NCBI GenBank assembly: GCA_003514765.1
Contig: DOOY01000234.1
Coordinates: 1-7,936 of the forward strand
Direction of reading: 5' to 3'
Length of the DNA: 7,936 nucleotides
Source of the DNA: Nitrosomonas sp.
GTDB lineage: Bacteria > Pseudomonadota > Gammaproteobacteria > Burkholderiales > Nitrosomonadaceae
Shown here: in pieces, positions 1 through 5,784 of the stretch
Numbering within the stretch: the first letter of the stretch is position 1
Layout of the letters: each line of letters begins with the position of its first letter
The notes under the pieces: model-generated
What the model was told of the DNA's origin: nothing
The model's database searches: none
What the model saw: the letters and a program-made list of their open reading frames with translations, nothing else
Position numbers and translations under genes: made by a program

Positions 1-22
1 CAGTTTCACTATCGATGAACAA

Positions 23-823
23 TTATCGGCTTAGGATTGGTTTGCCATCCTCGTTCGCAATAACAATTTCAACCCGTCTATTCTGTTGCCTGCCTGCTTC
101 AGTCGTGTTGGGCGCAACAGGATAAGCTTCTCCCAGACCAACGGTGTTGACACGCCGAGGGCTGACGCCGTGTCTGACCAAGGACTGCTGAACCGATTCA
201 GCGCGTTGTTTAGATAGCTTCAAGTTATATTCTTCACTGCCAATATTATCTGTAAAACCCTCAATCAACACGCTACGATTGGGATAATCGTTTAAATATT
301 TGGCAATACGCGAAACAGTCATTTCACCGCCTGGCTGAAGCATGGCGCTGTTAAATGCAAAAATGATATTTTCCAGCGTCATAATGATGCCGCGCTCAGT
401 CTGCTCTGCTTTCAATGCATCGAGTTGAGAAGCGAGTTGCATCGCTTCCATTCTGGCGTCGCGAAGTTGATTTGTTCTGTTGTCGAGAAGCAGCTGCTGA
501 CGCTTTTCCTTTGCCTGTTCCGTTTCTTTCTCAACTTGTTTGAGTTGGTGGCGTGCCTTGGCAATCTCTGTATTTTTAATCGAAACGAGCGCAAAATGAT
601 CGACTAAATATTTTGGCTTGTTGTCTTCCTGGAGCTTATTCGCTTTATCAAGCGCTTCTTTTGCATCGCCCATTCTTTGTGCCGCCGAATTTTGAATGCC
701 GTCTATCAGGCGCGCCGATTCATATTTGCTCTCAGCCTCGCTCAACTGTTGATTGGGTAGATTACTGGCACAGGAAATGAGCAAAAATAATATAGGTAAA
801 ATTAAAATAAACTTAATATTCAT
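23..823 (-). CDS. DUF4398-OmpA lipoprotein, peptidoglycan-binding
   Basis: This is a 266-aa envelope lipoprotein. Residues 1-17 form a hydrophobic signal peptide ending in the lipobox L15-I-S-C18. The +2 residue is Ala rather than Asp, which favours outer-membrane sorting. Residues about 25-140 are charged, Ala/Glu/Lys/Gln-rich and predicted helical or coiled-coil, in the style of DUF4398. Residues about 145-258 are an OmpA C-terminal domain, with TDNIGSEEYN at 191-200, LSKQRA at 203-208 and NRRVEI at 248-253. D192 and R207 have the 15-residue spacing of the pair that grips diaminopimelate in OmpA, so binding to peptidoglycan is expected. The start is supported by an AAGGAG Shine-Dalgarno seven bases upstream. 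It lies 76 bp downstream of a second DUF4398-like lipoprotein gene on the same strand, so the two are probably co-transcribed. The exact role is unknown; a Pal/YiaD-like tether is the best inference. Confidence 0.9.
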   Translation of the reverse strand: MNIKFILILPILFLLISCASNLPNQQLSEAESKYESARLIDGIQNSAAQRMGDAKEALDKANKLQEDNKPKYLVDHFALVSIKNTEIAKARHQLKQVEKETEQAKEKRQQLLLDNRTNQLRDARMEAMQLASQLDALKAEQTERGIIMTLENIIFAFNSAMLQPGGEMTVSRIAKYLNDYPNRSVLIEGFTDNIGSEEYNLKLSKQRAESVQQSLVRHGVSPRRVNTVGLGEAYPVAPNTTEAGRQQNRRVEIVIANEDGKPILSR

Positions 824-829
824 GACGAA

Positions 830-835
830 CTCCTT
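830..835 (-). promoter_or_regulatory. Shine-Dalgarno of the OmpA lipoprotein gene
   Basis: AAGGAG reads on the minus strand six to seven bases before the ATG at 823. It fixes that start and shows independent translation initiation behind the upstream lipoprotein gene. Confidence 0.7.
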
Positions 836-899
836 ACATTACATGTCGTTATTGTTTCTAACATTTCTTTGGGAAAATTGTACTGTTAATACAAAACTG

Positions 900-1307
900 C
901 TAACGATTTAATTCATTCTGTAATGTTTTTAAACCCATATTAACCTCATCAAGCACTTTCTGCGCGCGCGCGCTCATCGTTTGTGATTCCGCTAATTGTG
1001 CGTGTAATTCAGCTTCCTTAAGTAACCGCAGCGCTTTTTCACGCTCGCCATCTTTATCTGCCTTGCGGGCATCCTTAAATTTCTTTTGTGCCTCATAAAG
1101 CTCGCCCCCCGCGAACTCATCGGACTTCACTGCTTCAGCTTCTTTAATCTGCTTTTGCACACTGGCATAACGGCTCTCATGGACAGGTGTACTTCCACAA
1201 GCTGCGAGCATCAGGCCTACAGTAAGTACTGTAAGCATATTCGCAACACGAGGCACATATCTCATTTTTAAATTATCCGTTTTGCTATTTCTGTTGGTAG
1301 TAATCAT
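900..1307 (-). CDS. DUF4398 family lipoprotein
   Basis: This is a 135-aa small lipoprotein. The N-terminus is polar and basic (residues 1-20), then a hydrophobic stretch leads to the lipobox L34-A-A-C37 with Gly at +2. The mature part (38-135) is almost entirely charged helix rich in Ala, Lys, Glu and Gln, with no cysteine and no catalytic motif, which fits DUF4398. The start at 1307 has a strong GGAGGG ribosome-binding site six bases upstream. An internal Met15 would give a more standard-length signal peptide, so it remains an alternative start. The mature region resembles the N-terminal helical part of the next gene, as if one had an OmpA domain added or the other had lost it. It is the first gene of a probable two-gene operon. 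Its function is unknown; a periplasmic partner or spacer for the OmpA-type lipoprotein is an inference. Confidence 0.85.
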   Translation of the reverse strand: MITTNRNSKTDNLKMRYVPRVANMLTVLTVGLMLAACGSTPVHESRYASVQKQIKEAEAVKSDEFAGGELYEAQKKFKDARKADKDGEREKALRLLKEAELHAQLAESQTMSARAQKVLDEVNMGLKTLQNELNR

Positions 1308-1313
1308 GACAAT

Positions 1314-1319
1314 CCCTCC
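1314..1319 (-). promoter_or_regulatory. Shine-Dalgarno of the DUF4398 lipoprotein gene
   Basis: GGAGGG on the minus strand, six bases before the ATG at 1307, supports this start over the internal Met15. Confidence 0.7.
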
Positions 1320-1542
1320 AGATGGTTAATAAAATTTACAATTAAACTTACAACATATAGTCCATCAAAAATTGAGTAATGGAACAAGATATCATGCCTT
1401 TTTATTGATTTTTCCGGCATACCCTGGGTCAATACACATCCAGATATATTGGAACAGCTAGTCAGATGAAAGCGTATTTGATATATCTTCAATCCGATTC
1501 CGGAATCTACTTTACCGCATTTTATTCAATCTGTTTAGCTTA

Positions 1543-1571
1543 GCGGGGACAATTCCAGCAGTGGACACCCC
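1543..1571. repeat. GC-rich dyad block, possible IS-end relic
   Basis: A short GC-rich island in AT-rich DNA carries GGGG (1545-1548) mirrored by CCCC (1568-1571). It also has two direct copies of GGACA, at 1547-1551 and 1563-1567, 16 bp apart. Read on the minus strand it begins GGGGTGTCCAC and ends GTCCCCGC, which is the look of some transposon termini. No transposase or second end is present, so the relic idea is weak. Confidence 0.25.
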
Positions 1572-1645
1572 ATATCGATTCTGCTTCATATTGACTTCGC
1601 ATTCTCTATATGCTGGATGGACTAAAAAGTGCTTCAAGTATTATA

Positions 1646-2677
1646 TTAAACCGCTACAGGTTTAAACTCAGGTGAAATACTTTCCTGAAACATTTCTATA
1701 TGCTCCGCCACTTCATGGTTATCTTCAAATTGGGCGATGTGATAGATGGCTTCACCTTCGTGAACCAATGGCAATTCGGAGCGACCGATAATTAAGCCAC
1801 TACAGGGAGAGATTACCGGCACTTCCAGATTTGAAATCGGATCGTTAATCGTACCCAGTGTATCTTTAAATTTTATTTTCTCCCCCAAGGACTTTGCCAC
1901 TCTAAAAATGCCACTCCTCGGCGCCCTCACCCATTGACTGGATCGTGCTATAAAAGGTTCATTTTCAGAATGTTTGCGACTTTTACCGGCTGGAAGCATT
2001 TCCATATGTCTCATGACCCCTAAAATGCCACGAAGCCCTGCCCGGATAGAAACTTCATCAAATCTTAGTGCCTCGCCAGCCTCATATAACAACATTGGAA
2101 TACCGAATTCGGCGGCAGCTTCCCGTAATGATCCATCGCGCAAATTTGAATTTAGCAAGACTGGCACATGAAATGATTTTGCTAGCCGCATCGTTTCCGT
2201 ATCATCCAGATTTGCGCGAACCTGTGGTAAGTTACTGCGATGAATGGCGCCTGTGTGCAGGTCAATTCCATGCGTGCATTTTGCTACAATTTCTGTCATA
2301 AACAGATCAGCGATACGTGCAGCCAAAGAGCCTTTTTTTGATCCGGGAAAAGACCGGTTCAAATCACGCCGGTCGGGCAAGTATCGTGAATGATGGATAA
2401 TGCCATAAACATTTACCATCGGAATGGCGATCAGATCGCCTCGTAATTTGCTTAAGACAGGTTGCTTCAATAACCGTCTGATAATTTCTACCCCATTGAG
2501 CTCGTCGCCATGAATGGCTGCGCTCACGAATAATCTTGGTCCCGGTTTTTTGCCACGTATCACATGAACAGGCATGGTCATCAGAGTATGGGTATAAAGT
2601 CTGGGCAATGGCAAATCAATTGTAATCTGGCAGTCTGGATCAATGGTCAGATTATTAATAATAAGCTCAGAAACCAT
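1646..2677 (-). CDS. M14 succinylglutamate desuccinylase/aspartoacylase-like hydrolase
   Basis: This is a 343-aa predicted zinc hydrolase of the AstE/aspartoacylase branch of the M14 carboxypeptidases (COG3608-like), probably cytoplasmic. Zinc ligands are visible as H56 and E59 in AAIHGDE and H141 in GIDLHTG. RRDLNRSFPG (103-112) matches the substrate-binding Asn-Arg segment, and E199 in LLYEAGE is the likely catalytic glutamate. The C-terminal part (about 245-320) looks like the biotinyl/lipoyl-like beta domain common in this subgroup. I chose the ATG at 2677 rather than the open frame's first ATG at 2872. The longer form would overlap rimK by almost 200 bp, and the family similarity starts after residue 66 of that form. 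The start lies one base after the rimK stop, with AAAGGG four bases upstream, which suggests translational coupling. The substrate is unknown. Removal of glutamate or another acyl-amino group linked to RimK's work is an inference. Confidence 0.88.
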   Translation of the reverse strand: MVSELIINNLTIDPDCQITIDLPLPRLYTHTLMTMPVHVIRGKKPGPRLFVSAAIHGDELNGVEIIRRLLKQPVLSKLRGDLIAIPMVNVYGIIHHSRYLPDRRDLNRSFPGSKKGSLAARIADLFMTEIVAKCTHGIDLHTGAIHRSNLPQVRANLDDTETMRLAKSFHVPVLLNSNLRDGSLREAAAEFGIPMLLYEAGEALRFDEVSIRAGLRGILGVMRHMEMLPAGKSRKHSENEPFIARSSQWVRAPRSGIFRVAKSLGEKIKFKDTLGTINDPISNLEVPVISPCSGLIIGRSELPLVHEGEAIYHIAQFEDNHEVAEHIEMFQESISPEFKPVAV

Positions 2678-2678
2678 A

Positions 2679-3599
2679 TTACCCTTTGCCACGCGTTTTG
2701 GACCGATCCGATGTATTTTCAAGCGACTTGATTCTAGATTCAATGAACTGAATAATGAGCGCTGCAATATCTTTATTGCTGGCCGTTTCAATCCCTTGCA
2801 AACCGGGCGAAGAATTGACTTCCATGATGACTGGCCCGTGATTGGATCGTAACAGATCAACACCGCACACATTCAGTCCCATTATTTTTGCTGCTCTGAC
2901 GGCTGTTGAACGTTCTTCCGGCGTTAACCGCACTAAAGTCGCCTGTCCACCGCGATGCAGATTAGATCGAAACTCACCCTCAAGTGCCTGACGTTTCATT
3001 GCAGCAACCACTTTGTCTCCCACAACAAAACAGCGAATATCGCTTCCGCCTGCTTCTTTAATAAATTCCTGCACCATGATATTCGCATTTAGACCCATAA
3101 AAGCCTGAATAACGCTTTCTGCCGCTTTCTGGGTTTCAGCAAGCACTACACCGATTCCTTGCGTGCCTTCCAGCAATTTGATCACGAGTGGCGCACCGCC
3201 AACTGCAGATATCAGGTCATCAATATCGTCCGGATTATGCGCAAAACCGGTTACCGGCAAGCCCACGCCTTTTCTGGCCAGTAGCTGTAAAGATCTTAAC
3301 TTGTCCCTTGAACGCGTCACAGCAACAGATTCATTCAGTGGAAAAACATTCATCATTTCGAATTGCCGCAACACTGCGGTACCATAGAAAGTAACTGAAG
3401 CGCCAATTCTGGGGATCACCGCATCAAACCCTGTAAGTACTTCTCCCCGGTAATGAATTCTCGGATTATGTGCAGTAATATTCATGTAGCAGCGTAGCAC
3501 ATCCAGCACTTTTACTTCGTGACCACGCTCAGCGGCTGCTTCCACAAGCCTTTTGGTAGAATAGAGTTTTGCGTTACGCGATAAAATTGCAATTTTCAT
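2679..3599 (-). CDS. rimK: RimK alpha-L-glutamate ligase (ATP-grasp)
   Basis: This is a 306-aa ATP-grasp ligase, close to the 300 aa of E. coli RimK. That enzyme adds glutamates, using ATP, to the C-terminus of ribosomal protein S6. The N-terminal domain begins MKIAILSRN as in RimK. The nucleotide-binding segment [11 protein letters not shown] is at 141-151, the adenine-contact VQEFI at 176-180, SDIR at 186-189, [11 protein letters not shown] at 208-218, VCGVDLL at 244-250, and the magnesium-binding MEVNSSPGL at 259-267 with E260 and N262. All key motifs are intact. I chose the ATG at 3599 because AAGGAG sits six bases upstream; an in-frame ATG at 3704 would add 35 residues that are foreign to the family. 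The last residues are basic and low-complexity. It is preceded by the RimB-like protease gene with a 132-bp gap and followed one base later by the M14 hydrolase gene. The target need not be S6, because rpsF is not in the window. Confidence 0.93.
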   Translation of the reverse strand: MKIAILSRNAKLYSTKRLVEAAAERGHEVKVLDVLRCYMNITAHNPRIHYRGEVLTGFDAVIPRIGASVTFYGTAVLRQFEMMNVFPLNESVAVTRSRDKLRSLQLLARKGVGLPVTGFAHNPDDIDDLISAVGGAPLVIKLLEGTQGIGVVLAETQKAAESVIQAFMGLNANIMVQEFIKEAGGSDIRCFVVGDKVVAAMKRQALEGEFRSNLHRGGQATLVRLTPEERSTAVRAAKIMGLNVCGVDLLRSNHGPVIMEVNSSPGLQGIETASNKDIAALIIQFIESRIKSLENTSDRSKTRGKG

Positions 3600-3605
3600 G
3601 ACTGA

Positions 3606-3611
3606 CTCCTT
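3606..3611 (-). promoter_or_regulatory. Shine-Dalgarno deciding the rimK start
   Basis: AAGGAG on the minus strand six bases before the ATG at 3599. It favours this start over the in-frame ATG 105 bases upstream. Confidence 0.75.
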
Positions 3612-3731
3612 ACGCCTTTCTTTGTTATTGATGCGCGCACAATAGCAGAAGCTCGGGATTTTATGTGCAGCAGATTTACTGAACGATTGGACTTGCTCTA
3701 ACAAACCGTTGAAATAAACGTAGCAGTATCG

Positions 3732-4178
3732 TTAAAGCCTTCCTTGCAGATAGGAAGCACCGGGATTTACCAGAAAACGATTATTGATCGCAGTACGGCC
3801 AAGTAACATGCGAAATCTCATTATATCACGTTGCGTCAACGTCAATTCCACGACATAAACATAAGCACCCAGGCACACGGGCGTTTCTATGACATAGCGA
3901 AGCTGTTTATGCCCCCCGGAATCAGCCACTATTCGCCTGTCTTTTACTTGCGCGTCACATTCAATAACTGTTTCTATATTATTTTGAATGGGATGTATTG
4001 CAAACCTGATCCATGGTTGATTCTTTTTGCTATATGCATCAATCCAGAATGCATGCAATGCCGATGTTCGCGCACCGGTATCCACTTTTGCCTTAATTCT
4101 AGGAATTTTCAAGTCTGGCAATGCCAGCCATTCCCGCCATCCGATAATCGGAAATTGTGAGTTTATTGCTTCTTTCAT
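3732..4178 (-). CDS. RimB-like retropepsin protease (putative ATP-dependent zinc protease, DUF785)
   Basis: This is a 148-aa protein of the COG4067/Zn_protease (DUF785) family, often named ATP-dependent zinc protease but structurally retropepsin-like. IGWREWLALP (12-21) is the usual family opening. KVDTGARTSALH (31-42) holds the aspartic-protease-style DTGA with D33. LLGRTAI (125-131) matches the hydrophobic-Gly segment near the end of the retropepsin fold. The length is normal and there is no signal peptide, so it is cytoplasmic. It precedes rimK on the same strand, as in the Pseudomonas rimABK group, where RimB is reported to act on the glutamate tails made by RimK. I see no rimA here. The start at 4178 has no clear Shine-Dalgarno and an AT-rich leader. 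The nearest in-frame upstream stop is at 4200-4202 with no ATG between, so no better start exists. The family is certain; the exact substrate is inferred. Confidence 0.87.
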   Translation of the reverse strand: MKEAINSQFPIIGWREWLALPDLKIPRIKAKVDTGARTSALHAFWIDAYSKKNQPWIRFAIHPIQNNIETVIECDAQVKDRRIVADSGGHKQLRYVIETPVCLGAYVYVVELTLTQRDIMRFRMLLGRTAINNRFLVNPGASYLQGRL

Positions 4179-4282
4179 ATATAAAAACAGGAAATAGCAT
4201 TAAAAAATAATCGAACGAAAAGGTTTTCTCGTTTCAATACCAAGACTGTATCGTATTATGGTTTTAGCATAAACACTTATAA

Positions 4283-4298
4283 TCATATACTCATATAC
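4283..4298. repeat. Tandem 8-bp repeat TCATATAC x2
   Basis: Two perfect adjacent copies of TCATATAC lie in the AT-rich part upstream of the rimB-like gene. They could be regulatory or chance; no function can be assigned. Confidence 0.5.
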
Positions 4299-4330
4299 CT
4301 GTTTGTCATATTTTTTCATTTAACAAACAG
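4299..4330. repeat. 8-bp inverted repeat, 16-nt loop
   Basis: CTGTTTGT (4299-4306) is perfectly matched by ACAAACAG (4323-4330) around a T-rich 16-base spacer. The T-run is inside the loop, not after the stem, so it is not a normal intrinsic terminator. An operator or protein-binding dyad is possible. Confidence 0.45.
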
Positions 4331-4504
4331 ATCCCTTCGTTACAACCCAAAAAAGGCGCCAGATCCATAGCCGGACACGCTTGTAATTACCAACATTCAT
4401 TCCGGTCATGTCAACATGCCAAACCTGTCCCGGTTAACACCACCTTCTGTTAACATATGCTGCAAGGTCTGTTGGCTTTAAGTATCCATTATCATCCACA
4501 ACAT

Positions 4505-4533
4505 ATGGACCCGCTCAGATTGAAAAGGTCCAT
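4505..4533. promoter_or_regulatory. 7-bp dyad overlapping the putative -35 element
   Basis: ATGGACC (4505-4511) and GGTCCAT (4527-4533) form a perfect inverted repeat with a 15-base spacer. The right arm lies just after the putative -35 box of the ABC ATPase gene, the place where a repressor site would act. Operator function is an inference. Confidence 0.3.
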
Positions 4534-4548
4534 GTAAGCAACCATAAA
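4520..4548 (+). promoter_or_regulatory. Putative sigma70 promoter of the ABC ATPase gene
   Basis: TTGAAA (4520-4525; one mismatch to TTGACA), a 17-base spacer, then CATAAA (4543-4548; two mismatches to TATAAT). Transcription would start near 4555, giving a leader of about 33 bases before the ATG at 4588. Confidence 0.35.
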
Positions 4549-4587
4549 AATCTACGTAATTTCGCGTTGTAATGAGAATAAAACAAT

Positions 4588-5640
4588 ATGAATACCGCGC
4601 TACTGCAACTCAACCGCATTCGACAAAGCTACGACGAACATCATGTGCTTAATGACCTGTCATTGGCATTGTTGAAAGGTGAGATCGGTTGCTTATTAGG
4701 GCCCAGCGGTTGCGGCAAAACCACGGCATTGCGTTGTATTGCCGGGTTTGAATCGATTTCAGACGGCGAAATCCTGATCAATAACCGCTGTGTCAGCGAC
4801 GCCAAATCAGCCATGCCGCCGGAGAAAAGGCAGATCGGCATGGTTTTTCAGGATTACGCATTGTTTCCGCATCTTGACGTTGCTGCCAACATCGGCTTTG
4901 GCTTGCATCGATTAGCCAAGTCCGAACGCAATACACGTGTTGAAGAATGGCTGCATATCGTGCAGCTTGCAAAGGCTGCGAAAAAATATCCGCATGAACT
5001 CTCCGGCGGACAACAACAACGTGTAGCGCTTGCGCGCGCTTTGGCACCGCAGCCGGCACTGCTTCTGCTGGATGAACCTTTTTCCAATCTGGATGTAAGC
5101 TTGCGCGAACAATTAAGCCTGGAAGTACGCGGCATCCTCAAGAACCAGGGAACCACCGCGATTCTGGTAACGCATGACCAGTCTGAAGCATTTGCCATCG
5201 CGGACAAGATTGGCGTCATGTTTGACGGCAATATTCAACAATGGGACACAGCCTACAATTTATATCACCGTCCTGCCAATCGGCTTGTTGCTGACTTTAT
5301 CGGCCAGGGCGTATTTCTTCCCGGTAAAGTGATTGATGCGCAACAGATTGAAATCGAGCTGGGCGTCCTGAAAAGTCCAGAGCCACTAACTTTCGCTAAA
5401 AACAACATAGTCGATGTATTGATGCGCCCTGATGATATTGTACATGACGATGCCAGTCCGTTACTGGCCACTGTGATGCATAAAGCTTTCAAGGGAGCTG
5501 AAATTTTATATACATTGCAATTGAGAAGTGGCCGCAAAGTACTGTCCCTGGTATCCAGCCACTACAACCATAGTATCGGTGAAAGAATCGGTATCAAACT
5601 CATTACCGAATATGTTGTAGCTTTCAAAACAATGGATTAA
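4588..5640 (+). CDS. ABC transporter ATPase, FbpC/PotA-like
   Basis: This is a 350-aa ATP-binding subunit of a CysA/PotA/FbpC-type importer, cytoplasmic at the inner membrane. Walker A GPSGCGKT is at 38-45, Q-loop Q88 in MVFQDYALFPH, signature LSGGQQQR at 138-145, Walker B LLLLDEP at 158-164, D-loop SNLD at 166-169 and switch H196 in LVTHD. All are intact. Residues about 235-350 form a C-terminal regulatory region of TOBE type. The junction VADFIGQGVFLPG and the overall length point most to the ferric-iron FbpC group, but polyamine, sulfate or another anion cannot be excluded. No permease or binding-protein gene is adjacent, so this is an orphan ATPase in the window. The ATG at 4588 has only a weak GAGAA-type ribosome-binding site nine bases upstream. 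The next gene downstream is convergent, so this looks like a single-gene unit. Confidence 0.9.
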   Translation: MNTALLQLNRIRQSYDEHHVLNDLSLALLKGEIGCLLGPSGCGKTTALRCIAGFESISDGEILINNRCVSDAKSAMPPEKRQIGMVFQDYALFPHLDVAANIGFGLHRLAKSERNTRVEEWLHIVQLAKAAKKYPHELSGGQQQRVALARALAPQPALLLLDEPFSNLDVSLREQLSLEVRGILKNQGTTAILVTHDQSEAFAIADKIGVMFDGNIQQWDTAYNLYHRPANRLVADFIGQGVFLPGKVIDAQQIEIELGVLKSPEPLTFAKNNIVDVLMRPDDIVHDDASPLLATVMHKAFKGAEILYTLQLRSGRKVLSLVSSHYNHSIGERIGIKLITEYVVAFKTMD

Positions 5641-5692
5641 CAATTATCTACATTGTATTTTGAACGACTGAAAGCCAACTGGAAAGGGAAGG

Positions 5693-5712
5693 TACATATC
5701 AATACATATCAA
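5693..5712. repeat. Tandem 10-bp repeat TACATATCAA x2
   Basis: Two perfect adjacent copies of TACATATCAA lie in the 144-bp convergent gap between the ABC ATPase gene and tatD. I see no hairpin-plus-T-run terminator in this gap. The repeat has no known function. Confidence 0.5.
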
Positions 5713-5784
5713 ATGTGTCGCATAAAAACCGTAGCCTGTGATTACGCAACAACCGCCGATTTCTGCTGGCAGTTATTTATGCGC

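Larger units (their letters stand above)
1308..1645. other. Gene-free AT-rich intergenic region
   Basis: These 338 bp separate the M14 hydrolase gene from the lipoprotein pair, all transcribed leftwards. I see no convincing gene: the only open frame on the minus strand (1304-1492) overlaps the next start, has no family features and looks non-coding. The promoter for the lipoprotein pair should lie here. The closest -35-like element is TTGACC on the minus strand, around 1425-1430, but no good -10 follows at proper spacing, so I do not call a promoter. No GC-rich hairpin with a T-run follows the M14 gene. A GC-rich block at 1543-1571 stands out and is listed separately. Confidence 0.6.
4179..4587. 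other. Divergent intergenic region with several small repeats
   Basis: These 409 bp separate the minus-strand rimB-like gene from the plus-strand ABC ATPase gene. No intact gene, tRNA or hairpin terminator is visible. The region holds a tandem TCATATAC pair (4283-4298), an 8-bp inverted repeat (4299-4330), two GTTAAC sites (4433-4438, 4449-4454), a 7-bp dyad (4505-4533) and a plausible sigma70 promoter for the ABC gene (4520-4548). On the minus strand, 4323-4514 is open except for one in-frame TAA at 4434-4436, which could be a decayed coding remnant. Confidence 0.6.

Noticed and set aside
877..895. TTGTA/TACAA hairpin followed by TTTT after the DUF4398 lipoprotein gene (minus strand)
   Set aside because: The stem is only five AT-rich pairs, too weak for an intrinsic terminator, and the next gene is probably in the same operon.
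1304..1492. 62-codon open frame on the minus strand upstream of the DUF4398 lipoprotein gene
   Set aside because: It overlaps the next gene's start, has no clear family features, and fits AT-rich non-coding DNA carrying that gene's ribosome-binding site.
3600..3731. Separate rimK promoter in the gap after the RimB-like gene
   Set aside because: A TAAAAT -10-like hexamer exists, but the matching -35 (TCGTTC at 17 bases) is too poor to call.
3831..4160. 109-codon open frame on the plus strand
   Set aside because: It lies wholly antisense to the RimB-like gene, whose DTGA motif and family opening make it the real coding strand.
4854..5231. 125-codon open frame on the minus strand
   Set aside because: It is antisense to the ABC ATPase between its Q-loop and switch motifs; its Ser/Arg/Cys-rich translation is typical of a shadow frame.
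5641..5784. Bidirectional terminator between the convergent ABC ATPase and tatD genes
   Set aside because: I searched for a GC-rich stem with flanking T-runs and found only a short CTGC-GCAG match without a T-run.
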